Source: Acidobacteriota bacterium (GTDB taxonomy: Bacteria; Acidobacteriota; Vicinamibacteria; Fen-336). Taken from it: a stretch of DNA of 47,614 bases. Positions 16,088-25,333 of the stretch are shown one piece after another. Position numbers and translations under genes: made by a program. Every line of letters starts with the position of its first letter. Position 1 is the first letter of the stretch. The stretch lies in contig JAJDNS010000009.1 of assembly GCA_022340585.1 (NCBI GenBank), positions 1 to 47,614 on the forward strand, in the 5' to 3' direction. Under the pieces are notes generated by a model, which searched no databases, had not been told where the DNA came from, and was given only the letters and a program-made list of their open reading frames with translations.

Positions 16088-17355
16088 TTCTCGTCGCCCT
16101 CGGGCTTGCCGACGGGACGGGTGATGTCCACCGCCTTCACGTCGACCGTCACCTTGTCCCGAGTCAGGGCGCGCACGCGCTCGGGCAGCCCGTAGAGGCG
16201 GATGAACCCCCCCGCGTCGGCGTGATCGTACGCCATCCCCTCGCCGAAGGTGGCGAGGTCCTCGCGGTAGAGGCTCGAGTCGGAGCGTCGCCCGTTGGCG
16301 TCGGCCACACCCTTGTAGAGACGGATGCGAACCTCGCCCGAGACCTCCTTCTCGGTCTCGTCCACGAAGGCGGCCAGCGCCTCGCGCAGGGTGGAGAACC
16401 ACAGGCCGTCGTAGACGAGCTGGGCGTACCGCACCGAGATCGACTGCTTGAAGTGGAGGGTGTCGCGGTCCAGGACCAGCCGCTCGAGCTCGCGGTGGGC
16501 GAGGTGGAGCACCGTCCCCGCCGGCGTCTCGTAGACGCCTCGGGACTTGATGCCCACGAGACGGTTCTCCACCAGGTCGAGCCGACCCACGCCGTGGGCT
16601 CCCGCGACCCGGTTCAGGGTCTCGACCATCTCCACCGGACCGAGGCGGGTGCCGTTCAAGGCCACGGGCACACCCTGCTCGAAGGCGAGGACGATGGTCT
16701 CCGGCTCGTCCGGCGCGTCCATGGGATCCACGGTGAGCTTGAACATCTCCTTCTTCGGGGCGTTCCACACGTTCTCGAGGATGTCGCCCTCGTGGGAGAG
16801 GTGCCAGAGGTTGCCGTCCCGGCTGTAGAGGTCCTTCTTCGAGCTCTCCACCGGCACCGCGTGCTTGTCGGCGTAGTCGAGAGCGTCCTCGCGGGAGCGG
16901 ATGTCCCACTCGCGCCAGGGCGCGATGACCGTGAGGTGGGGCGCGAAGGCCCCGTAGGTCACCTCGAAGCGGACCTGGTCGTTGCCCTTCCCGGTGGCCC
17001 CGTGGGACAGCGCGTCGGCGCCCTCCTCCAGCGCCACCTGGGTCTGGTGGTAGGCGAGGAGGGGCCGGGCCAGGGCCGTGCCGAGGAGGTAGCGGTCCTC
17101 GTAGATGGCCCCGGCGGCCAGCGCCTTGAAGCAGTAGTCACGGACGAACTCCTCGCGGAGGTCCTTCACGATGCACTTGCTGGCGCCGGTGTCGAGAGCC
17201 TTCTTCTTCACCGCGTCGTAGTCGTCGCCCTGTCCCACGTCGCCGCAGAAGGCGATCACCTCCGCGTCCCCGTAGTGCTCCTTGAGCCAGGGAATGATGA
17301 TGGAGGTGTCGAGCCCCCCCGAGTAGGCCAGCACGACCTTCTTCACGCTGCTCAT
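16084..17355 (-). CDS. argG: Argininosuccinate synthase
   Basis: The 423-residue ATP-dependent ligase joins citrulline and aspartate. The N-type ATP pyrophosphatase loop VVLAYSGGLDTS is at residues 7-18. HGATGKGNDQVRFE, which contacts ATP and citrulline, and the SRDGNLWHLSHEG segment are also typical. Length is slightly above the usual 400. The ATG overlaps the argD stop by 4 bases (17352-17355) and the gene ends in a 4-base overlap with argJ, so translation is probably coupled along the operon. Confidence 0.96.
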   Translation of the reverse strand: MSSVKKVVLAYSGGLDTSIIIPWLKEHYGDAEVIAFCGDVGQGDDYDAVKKKALDTGASKCIVKDLREEFVRDYCFKALAAGAIYEDRYLLGTALARPLLAYHQTQVALEEGADALSHGATGKGNDQVRFEVTYGAFAPHLTVIAPWREWDIRSREDALDYADKHAVPVESSKKDLYSRDGNLWHLSHEGDILENVWNAPKKEMFKLTVDPMDAPDEPETIVLAFEQGVPVALNGTRLGPVEMVETLNRVAGAHGVGRLDLVENRLVGIKSRGVYETPAGTVLHLAHRELERLVLDRDTLHFKQSISVRYAQLVYDGLWFSTLREALAAFVDETEKEVSGEVRIRLYKGVADANGRRSDSSLYREDLATFGEGMAYDHADAGGFIRLYGLPERVRALTRDKVTVDVKAVDITRPVGKPEGDEK

Positions 17356-18554
17356 GTTCCGCTCTCCTTCTTGTCGTTCCGAGGACCGAACCGGCTTCCT
17401 GCTCCTCCGGCGAGCACCTCACCCAGGGCGTCGAGGAGCCTCTTCATCTCCGAGCGCTTGACCACCAGCGGCGGCAGCAGCCGGAGAACCTTCTCGCCGG
17501 ACTTCACCGCCAGGATGCCTCGCTCGCGCAGCCCCTTCACCACCGGGGCCGCCGGGCCGCTCAGCTCCACCCCGATCATGAGGCCCATTCCCCTCACGTC
17601 GACCACCGCACCCTTGTGCTTCTTCGCGAGTCGGCGCAGGCCCCGCGTCAGGTACAACCCCTTCGCCCCCACGTCGTCGAGAAACCCGGGAGCGGTCAAG
17701 CGGTCGAGAACCGCCAGGGCCGCCGCCGCCGCCACCGGGTTGCCGCCGAAGGTGCTCCCGTGGTCGCCGACCTTGATCGCCGGGGCGAGATCCTCCCGCA
17801 CGAGGACGGCCCCCATGGGCAGCCCGCCGGCCAGGGGCTTGGCCAGGGTCAGGATGTCCGGCGTCACCCCGGAGTGCTCGTACGCGAACATCCTCCCCGT
17901 GCGCCCGAGGCCGCACTGGATCTCGTCGAAGACGAGCAGCGCCCCGCGCTGGCGGCACAGGTCCTCCAGCCCTCGCAGGAACTCGGGCGCCGCCGGCCGG
18001 ATCCCGCCCTCACCCTGCACGGGCTCGACCATTACCGCTGCCGTCCTCTCGTCCACTGCGTCCGCGGCCGCCGCGAGGTCGTTCAGCGGGCAGAACCGCA
18101 CCCCGGGGACGAGCGGCTCGAAGGGCTCGCGGTACTTCGCGGTCCAGGTCGTGGACACCGAGCCCATGGTCCGGCCGTGGAAGGAGTGCTCGAAGCACAC
18201 GTATCCCGTCCGCCCTGCCTCGTGGCCGATGCGGCGGGCGAACTTCATCGCCCCCTCCCACGCCTCGGTTCCGGAGTTGCAGAAGAAGACCTTCGACGGG
18301 AAGGCCAGCGAGACGAGGCGTCGGGCGAGCTCGCTGCCCGGCTCGGTGTGGTAGAGGTTGCTCGCGTGGATGAGCAGATCCGCCTGCTTCTTGATGGCGC
18401 TCACCACCTTGCGGTCTCCGTACCCCAGACCGTTCACCGCGATGCCGGCGGCGAAGTCCAGCCACTCGTGCCCCGCGCTGTCCCACAGGCGGGCCCCCTT
18501 GCCCTTCACCAGGACCAGGTCGCGGTCGTAGACGGGGAGGAGTGCGTCGCTCAT
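17352..18554 (-). CDS. argD: Acetylornithine aminotransferase
   Basis: The 400-residue class III PLP aminotransferase converts N-acetylglutamate semialdehyde to N-acetylornithine. Visible are the FCNSGTEAWEGAMKFAR segment, LLVFDEIQCGLGRTGRMFAYE with the cofactor-binding Asp, and the PLP Lys in LAKPLAGGLPMGAVL. It overlaps argB upstream (18551-18554) and argG downstream by 4 bases. The operon context supports argD over the related 4-aminobutyrate transaminases. Confidence 0.93.
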   Translation of the reverse strand: MSDALLPVYDRDLVLVKGKGARLWDSAGHEWLDFAAGIAVNGLGYGDRKVVSAIKKQADLLIHASNLYHTEPGSELARRLVSLAFPSKVFFCNSGTEAWEGAMKFARRIGHEAGRTGYVCFEHSFHGRTMGSVSTTWTAKYREPFEPLVPGVRFCPLNDLAAAADAVDERTAAVMVEPVQGEGGIRPAAPEFLRGLEDLCRQRGALLVFDEIQCGLGRTGRMFAYEHSGVTPDILTLAKPLAGGLPMGAVLVREDLAPAIKVGDHGSTFGGNPVAAAAALAVLDRLTAPGFLDDVGAKGLYLTRGLRRLAKKHKGAVVDVRGMGLMIGVELSGPAAPVVKGLRERGILAVKSGEKVLRLLPPLVVKRSEMKRLLDALGEVLAGGAGSRFGPRNDKKESGT

Positions 18555-19324
18555 GGTCTCACCTCGAGGGCCGCCGCCGAGACGAGGCGCGTGCCCGAAA
18601 ACGTGCCGAGGAGGCGCGCCTTGCCGGCGATGACCACCTCGGGGATGCCGGCGGCCGAAGCCTCGAGGGCGACCCGCACCTTGAGGGCCATCCCGCCGGC
18701 GATGGTTCCGTCCTCGATCCGTTGCGCCGCCGCAGCGGGAGTCAGGGTCGTCGCCGTCGCCCCGTCCAGTCGCACCCCGTCGACGTCGGAGAGGTAGACC
18801 AGCGTACGCGCTCCCAGGGCCCGGGCCAGGCCGAGGGCCGCCTCGTCGGCGTTGACGTTCACCGGCCGGCCGTCGGCGTCCGAGGCCACGGGGGAGACCA
18901 CCGGCAGGAGGGCCGCGTTCCAGAGGGCGCGGATGGGGGCGGGGTCCACGGCTTCCGGCGTCCCCACCCGCCCCAGTCCCTGCTCGATGCGGGCGCGCAC
19001 CATCCCGCCGTCCCGCCCCGAGAGGCCCACTGCCGGAGTCCCGGCGGCGCTGAGGCCGGCAGCGAGGCCCTTGTTCACCACCCCCGAGAGCACCATTTCC
19101 ACCGCCTCCATCGCCTCGTTCGAGGTGAAACGGCGGCCGTCCACGAAGCGCGACTCGAGGCCGAGGGCGTCCAGCATGCGCTGGATGTGCCGTCCCCCCC
19201 CGTGGACCAGGACCGCGTGGCCTTCGAGGCCGGCCACCTCCCGGGCCAGCGGAGCGATCAGCTCCGGGTCCTCGAGGGCGGGCCCGCCGACCTTGTAGAC
19301 GTGGACCGCGTCCGCGTTGCTCAT
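18551..19324 (-). CDS. argB: Acetylglutamate kinase
   Basis: The 257-residue amino-acid kinase phosphorylates N-acetylglutamate. The N-terminal VYKVGGPALED holds the phosphate-binding Lys-Gly-Gly, LVHGGGRHIQRML the substrate loop, and LVYLSDVDGVRLDG the nucleotide site. The N terminus is short, with no extra helix of the kind found in arginine-inhibited hexameric kinases, so strong feedback inhibition may be absent, consistent with control by attenuation (inference). Its ATG overlaps the argC stop. Confidence 0.93.
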   Translation of the reverse strand: MSNADAVHVYKVGGPALEDPELIAPLAREVAGLEGHAVLVHGGGRHIQRMLDALGLESRFVDGRRFTSNEAMEAVEMVLSGVVNKGLAAGLSAAGTPAVGLSGRDGGMVRARIEQGLGRVGTPEAVDPAPIRALWNAALLPVVSPVASDADGRPVNVNADEAALGLARALGARTLVYLSDVDGVRLDGATATTLTPAAAAQRIEDGTIAGGMALKVRVALEASAAGIPEVVIAGKARLLGTFSGTRLVSAAALEVRP

Positions 19325-20313
19325 CCCGCGACTCCGTCCGGACCGAACCCGGAGGGCAGCCCGGCGTCCTCCTCCCAGCCCATGGCCAGGTTGAGGTTCT
19401 GGATCGCCTGCCCGGCGGCGCCCTTCACGAGGTTGTCGATGGCGGAGAAGACGACCGCACGGCCCGAGGCCGCCGGGTGCACCGAGATCCGGCAGTCGTT
19501 GGTGAAGACCACGTCCCCGAGGCGGGGCGGCGCTTCCACGACGTGGACGAAGGGCGCCCCCTCGTAGGCCGTGCGCAGCGCCGCGACCAGGGCGTCCGGG
19601 GGGTGGTCGGTGCGGACGTGGAGGGCGGTGAGGATGCCCCGCTTCACGGGCAGGAGGTGGGGGCAGAAGGTCAGCTCAAGGTCGTGCCCGGTGGTGTCCC
19701 TCAGAACCGCCTCGACCTCGCCCACGTGGCGGTGGCTGTGTCCCGGCGAGTAGGCCGAGAAGTCGTCGGTCACCTCGCAGAAGAGCAGGCTCTCCTTCGG
19801 GGACCGCCCGGCCCCCGATGCACCGCTCTTGGCGTCGGCCACGATGTCGTGGGGATCGACGAGACCCGCTCGCAGCAGGGGCACCAGGGGGAGGAGCACC
19901 GACGTGGCGTAGCATCCGGGGTTCGACACCAGGCGTGCCCCGCGCAACCGGTCCCGGTAGACCTCGGACAGCCCGAACACCGCCCGGCCCAGCAGCTCGG
20001 GGGCGGGGTGCTTCTGGCCGTACCAGCGCGTGTAGGCCGCCGTGTCGGGAAGGCGCAGGTCTCCGGACAGGTCCACGACCACGGCGTCGGGGTGTGCCTC
20101 TCGCAGCCGCGCCGCGTACCCGGCGGCAATCCCGTGAGGCAGAGCGAGGAGATAGGCGTCGGCCGCGACCCCGAGCCCCGCCTCGTGGTCGAGGTGCCCA
20201 CCGCCGCTGCCAGTGGTGAATGCCACGCCGGCCTGGGGGTGCTGCCGCAGCAGGCGAACGATCTCCCGTCCCGAGTAGCCCGTCGCTCCGAATACCCCGA
20301 CTCGTGCCCTCAA
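19321..20313 (-). CDS. argC: N-acetyl-gamma-glutamyl-phosphate reductase
   Basis: The 330-residue NADPH-dependent reductase makes N-acetylglutamate semialdehyde. The Rossmann motif VGVFGATGYSGREIVRLL is at the N terminus and the catalytic Cys is in SNPGCYATS. The start is taken as TTG 20313, preceded by GAGGAACGAG (AGGA about 6 bases upstream), giving the usual length. Another in-frame TTG lies 12 bases further upstream inside the poly-T of a terminator. First gene of the operon, read only if transcription passes the attenuator at 20327-20358. Confidence 0.93.
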   Translation of the reverse strand: MRARVGVFGATGYSGREIVRLLRQHPQAGVAFTTGSGGGHLDHEAGLGVAADAYLLALPHGIAAGYAARLREAHPDAVVVDLSGDLRLPDTAAYTRWYGQKHPAPELLGRAVFGLSEVYRDRLRGARLVSNPGCYATSVLLPLVPLLRAGLVDPHDIVADAKSGASGAGRSPKESLLFCEVTDDFSAYSPGHSHRHVGEVEAVLRDTTGHDLELTFCPHLLPVKRGILTALHVRTDHPPDALVAALRTAYEGAPFVHVVEAPPRLGDVVFTNDCRISVHPAASGRAVVFSAIDNLVKGAAGQAIQNLNLAMGWEEDAGLPSGFGPDGVAG

Positions 20314-20326
20314 CTCGTTCCTCGCC

Positions 20327-20358
20327 AAAAAAAAACCGCCGGAGTGGCGCTCCGGCGG
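20327..20358 (-). terminator. Intrinsic terminator of the arg attenuator
   Basis: On the minus strand CCGCCGGAG (20358-20350), loop CGCCA and CTCCGGCGG (20344-20336) form a perfect 9-bp stem, followed by nine T residues (20335-20327). This is a textbook intrinsic terminator. It lies 13 bases before the argC start and after the leader peptide gene, so termination here would switch off the whole operon. Confidence 0.9.
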
Positions 20359-20393
20359 ATCCTCGAAGGTCCCGTGGACTGTCGGCTGGCGGC

Positions 20394-20474
20394 CTAGCCC
20401 AGGGGTCCCCCCCGCCGGACAGACGGGCGGCGCCTCACTCGGACCGCGATTCCGTGGGCGGGAGCATGCAGCAT
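20394..20474 (-). CDS. Arginine-rich leader peptide of the arg operon
   Basis: A 26-codon frame opens at ATG 20474 and stops at TAG 20396-20394. Six of the 26 residues are Arg, grouped as VRVRRRPSVRR (residues 11-21; codons CGA, AGG, CGC, CGC, CGG, CGG). The ATG is about 5 bases from the predicted transcription start, so translation is nearly leaderless and no Shine-Dalgarno site is visible. It is placed between the promoter and the terminator before argC, as expected of a leader peptide that senses charged tRNA-Arg. Too short to be a functional protein; stalling is its likely job. Confidence 0.8.
   Translation of the reverse strand: MLHAPAHGIAVRVRRRPSVRRGGPLG
20412..20430 (-). promoter_or_regulatory. 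Antiterminator segment overlapping leader-peptide Arg codons
   Basis: On the minus strand, TCCGGCGG (20419-20412, codons for Val-Arg-Arg 19-21) is exactly complementary over 8 bases to CCGCCGGA, the 5' arm of the terminator (20358-20351). The same GGCGG can instead pair with CCGCC (20430-20426) in Arg codons 15-16 and the next Pro codon. Thus mutually exclusive 1:2, 2:3 and 3:4 pairings are possible, as in trp- and his-type attenuators. Confidence 0.7.
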
Positions 20475-20485
20475 GACAGGCCCGA

Positions 20486-20513
20486 ATGATACGCCGCGGT
20501 CGTCCGCTGTCAA
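20486..20513 (-). promoter_or_regulatory. Sigma70-type promoter of the arg operon
   Basis: On the minus strand TTGACA (20513-20508) is followed after 16 bases by TATCAT (20491-20486). A start near 20479 would give a leader of about 165 bases containing peptide, antiterminator and terminator. The 315-base gap 20314-20628 is otherwise filled by this leader and the short 5' region of the divergent dehydrogenase gene. Confidence 0.7.
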
Positions 20514-20628
20514 GTGTGCGCCGCTCGCGTGTCGCCCGGCCCCTGGGCGTTCCCCGGGCCTCCGGAACGATCGGGTCCCGCCGGGGGCCGGCGTCTCTCC
20601 GGGTATAGGATGAGGCGGAGGTGACACC

Positions 20629-21798
20629 ATGAACGAAGTGGGCCGCAGCCTGCCCTTGACCGATCTCTCCCAGGAGGAAAGCGGCTTCCGTCGCCTCGTT
20701 CGGGACTTCGCCGAGGAGAAGGTCCGGCCCCTCGTCCACGAGATGGACGAGAAGGAGGCGTTCCCCCGGGACCTCATCGACGCGTGCTTCGATCTGGGCC
20801 TGATGGGGGTGGAGATCCCCGAGGAGCACGGGGGCGCGGCGGCGACGTTCTTCATGTCCATCCTCGCCATCGAGCAGCTCGCCCGCGTGGACCCGTCGCT
20901 GGCGGTGCTGGTGGACGTCCAGAACACCCTGGTCAACAACGCGCTTCTGCGCTGGGGGACCGACGAACAGAAGGCCCGGTACTACCCGAAGCTGGCATCG
21001 GAGTGGGTCGGCGCCTACGCCCTGAGCGAAGCGGATTCGGGATCCGACGCCTTCGCCCTCACCTGCCGGGCGGAGGACGAGGGCGACCACTATGCCCTCA
21101 CCGGGCAGAAGCTGTGGATCACCAACGCCGCCGAGGCTGAGCTGTTCATCGTCATGGCCACCATCGATCCCTCGAAGGGATACAAGGGGATCACCAGCTT
21201 TCTCGTCGAGCGCTCCTTCCCCGGGCTGACCGTGGGCAAGAAGGAGCTGAAGCTCGGTATCCGGGCCTCGTCGACCTGCGAGCTGATCCTCGAGGGCTGC
21301 CGGGTCCCGAAGGAGAACCTCCTCGGCGATCTCGGCCGGGGCTACAAGATCGCCATCGAGACGCTCAACGAGGGCCGCATCGGGATCGGCGCCCAGATGG
21401 TGGGGCTGGCCCAGGGGGCCTTCGACCTCGCGGTCTGCTACTCGCAGGAGCGGCAGCAGTTCGGTCGGCCGATCGCCGAGTTCCAGGCGGTGCAGTTCGA
21501 GCTCGCCGAGCTCGCGACCCAGATCGAGGCCGCGCGGCTTCTCACCTACAACGCGGCGCGCCTGCGCGACATCCGCCTGCCCTTCGTCAAGGAGGCGGCC
21601 ATGGCGAAGCTGTTCGCCTCACGGGTCGCCGAGCGCGTGGCTTCGAGCGCCATCGAGGTTCACGGCGGGTACGGCTTCACGCGGGAGTACCCCATCGAGA
21701 AGTACTTCCGGGACCAGAAGGTGGGCCAGATCTACGAGGGCACCACCAACATGCAGCTCACCGTCATCGCCAAGCAGATTCTCGGGAAGATGACCTGA
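20629..21798 (+). CDS. Acyl-CoA dehydrogenase
   Basis: The 389-residue flavoprotein introduces the alpha-beta double bond into acyl-CoA, passing electrons to electron-transfer flavoprotein. Visible are YALSEADSGSDAFAL and LWITNAAEAELF (FAD and substrate loops), YGFTREYPIEKYFRDQKVGQIYEGTTNMQ with the probable catalytic Glu (about residue 370) and normal length. The position of this Glu is that of short/medium- and branched-chain enzymes. GGCGGAGGTG precedes the ATG by 5 bases. TATAGGAT (20604-20611) may be part of its promoter, though no good -35 is seen. Divergent from the arg operon. Confidence 0.92.
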   Translation: MNEVGRSLPLTDLSQEESGFRRLVRDFAEEKVRPLVHEMDEKEAFPRDLIDACFDLGLMGVEIPEEHGGAAATFFMSILAIEQLARVDPSLAVLVDVQNTLVNNALLRWGTDEQKARYYPKLASEWVGAYALSEADSGSDAFALTCRAEDEGDHYALTGQKLWITNAAEAELFIVMATIDPSKGYKGITSFLVERSFPGLTVGKKELKLGIRASSTCELILEGCRVPKENLLGDLGRGYKIAIETLNEGRIGIGAQMVGLAQGAFDLAVCYSQERQQFGRPIAEFQAVQFELAELATQIEAARLLTYNAARLRDIRLPFVKEAAMAKLFASRVAERVASSAIEVHGGYGFTREYPIEKYFRDQKVGQIYEGTTNMQLTVIAKQILGKMT

Positions 21799-21826
21799 TC
21801 GGCGCGACCGCGCCGATCAGGTCATC
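21789..21826. terminator. 17-bp hairpin overlapping the dehydrogenase stop codon
   Basis: Bases 21789-21805 and 21810-21826 are fully complementary around the tetraloop GACC. The stem includes the last codons and the TGA (21796-21798). No T tract follows. Probably a U-independent terminator or a 3'-end protecting stem. Confidence 0.5.
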
Positions 21827-22046
21827 CTGAGGAGCCATCGTCGTTCGAGCGTGCGACGAAGGATCTCCACCCTCCCCCTCCTCCACCCCGCCCCAATGAA
21901 CCCTGCGGGTGCGAGAGAAGAGGTGAAACGGGGCGAGCGGGGGCGACGCGCCAGGGAACGGAAGGAAGGTGCCGAGCCCCGAGAACGACGGACCGGGGAC
22001 TCGGGGCCTGATGAGAGAGGGAGCTCGACGCCCTTGGGAACGGAAG

Positions 22047-22084
22047 ATCCCGAGCGCGACGGGCAGACGACGCGCGCTCGGGAT
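22047..22084 (-). terminator. Hairpin at the 3' end of the lepA-lepB unit
   Basis: ATCCCGAGCGCG (22047-22058) pairs exactly with CGCGCTCGGGAT (22073-22084) around 14 bases. On the minus strand it starts 5 bases after the stop of the small membrane-protein gene and is followed by CTTCCG. The rest of the 290-base gap (21827-22046) shows purine-rich sequence and no credible gene. Confidence 0.5.
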
Positions 22085-22088
22085 GAGT

Positions 22089-22442
22089 TCAGATCAGCGG
22101 CTGGTCGGCCTCGTAGTCGAACTTGAGGGTCCGCTTCCAGCCCGGCAGAATCTCCACCTCGCGCTCGTAGTTGAGGAAGATCTGACGGCTGTGGTCGGTG
22201 GTCGTGATCCGGAAGCTGTTGGGCTTGACCCACTGGGACAGGCGGCGCTCCGTGACTTCCTTCATGAGCAGGTCCTTGATCGCCTGCTCCTCCGGCACGC
22301 CCCGCCTCAGCTGGTACCGTGGCATACGGCAGATCTCCTCCACCTTGTCCGTGAAGTCGTAGTGGGCGTAGTAGACGGGGAAGAGGTTCCACGCGGCCAG
22401 CCCGGCCGCGATCAGCAGGGCAAAGAAGATGAAGGCGCTCAT
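22089..22442 (-). CDS. Small single-span membrane protein after lepB
   Basis: The 117-residue product has one N-terminal membrane segment (about 2-20, MSAFIFFALLIAAGLAAWNL) followed by a soluble domain with YYAHYDFTDKVEEI and a C-terminal beta part (FLNYEREVEILPG). I do not assign a family; the layout resembles DUF4845-type proteins often found after lepB. ATG 22442 is chosen for the strong GAAGGAAGG just upstream; an upstream ATG at 22493 would add 17 charged residues. It is the third gene of lepA-lepB-this. Confidence 0.7.
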   Translation of the reverse strand: MSAFIFFALLIAAGLAAWNLFPVYYAHYDFTDKVEEICRMPRYQLRRGVPEEQAIKDLLMKEVTERRLSQWVKPNSFRITTTDHSRQIFLNYEREVEILPGWKRTLKFDYEADQPLI

Positions 22443-22505
22443 CCTTCCTTCGCCCTTCTCACTCGTCCGACGCATGTGCCTCCTCTCGGCCATGGACTGC
22501 GGCCG

Positions 22506-23303
22506 TCAGTGGATCACGTGGAAGAACCGACCCCAGCGCGTTCTGCCAAACGCGGAAAGGGTGTCCTTGAACCAGTCGATCCACCCGGTTCGATGGTACT
22601 CCTCCCGGGTGGCCTCGTAGGACCAGTACACGAGCAACGCTCGCCCCTTCACCTGGTCCTTGGGCAGAAAGCCCCAGAAACGGCTGTCCCGGCTGTTGTC
22701 CCGGTTGTCCCCGAGCACGAGCAGCTCGTCCTCCGGCACCACGTGTGGCCCGTAGTTGTCGCCCAGGCCTCCGGCGTGGAGCCCGAACTCCGGGTCGCCG
22801 GGCGGGCGCGGGGGGCGGAGGAAGAACACCTTGTACGGGCCCTGATCGGACGCGTCGGCGTCTTCGCACACCATCGCGTCACGCCCATCCTCGTGGCAGA
22901 TCTGCTCGTCCTCGTCGAGGGCCTCCCCGTCGATGTAGACCTGCTTGTTGCGGATCTCGACCGTCTCGCCGGGGAGGCCGATGACCCGCTTGATGAAGTC
23001 CCGCTCGGGGGCTTCGGGGAACTTGAAGACCACCACGTCGCCCCGCTCGATGGGACGCTTGGCCAGCAGCGTGTCCTCGAACTGCCCCGCGGACGGCGAG
23101 TAGACGAGCTTGTTGACGAGGAGGTGGTCTCCGATGAGCAGGTTCTGCTCCATCGAGCCGGTGGGGATCTTGAAGGCCTGCACCGCGAACGTGCGGATGA
23201 ACAGCGCCAGGATGACCGCGACCACGATGGACTCGAGGTACTCGCGGGCCACCGACTTCTTGAACGCGGGAACGACCTCGGCTTCGTCACTCATCGTCGT
23301 CAT
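22506..23303 (-). CDS. lepB: Signal peptidase I
   Basis: The 265-residue inner-membrane protease removes signal peptides. After one membrane segment (about 24-42) comes the catalytic Ser50 in IPTGSMEQNLL, the general-base Lys105 in RDFIKRVIGLPGE and the late box LVLGDNRDNSRDSRFWGF. A longer-than-usual insert lies between them (about 125-185), with Cys in EQICHEDG and MVCEDAD, possibly a disulfide in the periplasm. It starts 15 bases after lepA. Confidence 0.93.
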   Translation of the reverse strand: MTTMSDEAEVVPAFKKSVAREYLESIVVAVILALFIRTFAVQAFKIPTGSMEQNLLIGDHLLVNKLVYSPSAGQFEDTLLAKRPIERGDVVVFKFPEAPERDFIKRVIGLPGETVEIRNKQVYIDGEALDEDEQICHEDGRDAMVCEDADASDQGPYKVFFLRPPRPPGDPEFGLHAGGLGDNYGPHVVPEDELLVLGDNRDNSRDSRFWGFLPKDQVKGRALLVYWSYEATREEYHRTGWIDWFKDTLSAFGRTRWGRFFHVIH

Positions 23304-23318
23304 TCTAGCCCACCCCGC

Positions 23319-25115
<1,797 letters not shown>

Positions 25116-25245
25116 GAGGGCCTCTGGGCCGCCCCCCGGGGCCGGCCCAAGAGATCCATTCTACCGGAGTCTATGGAGCGCAGTGACTCCCTCCCAAGCG
25201 CTGCCTGGCGTCCAGCGCCGGGCGACGGGGGAGGGAGCAACGAAC

Positions 25246-25268
25246 TGGGGTCAGGCCCCGTTTCATTG
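25246..25268. repeat. REP-like motif (possible mobile-element scar)
   Basis: CTGGGGTCAGGCCCCGTTTC lies in the 218-base gap between lepA and the next gene. The core GGGGTCAGGCCCC is nearly palindromic and resembles ends seen near REP-associated transposases. No transposase or second copy was seen in the window, so this is tentative. Confidence 0.2.
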
Positions 25269-25333
25269 CATCGCGAGCTTCGAGACGCGGCGACGGCGCA
25301 AAACGGGTCCAGACCGCCTTTCTTTGGGGTTCC

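Noticed and set aside
12866..16195. A 1109-codon open frame on the plus strand over the arginine genes
   Set aside because: It is the antisense shadow of argJ, the glycosidase and argG in GC-rich DNA; the product is low-complexity and has no ribosome-binding site or fold.
20394..20939. A 181-codon minus-strand frame containing the arg leader peptide
   Set aside because: The upstream part is antisense to the acyl-CoA dehydrogenase; only the 26 codons after the promoter are plausible.
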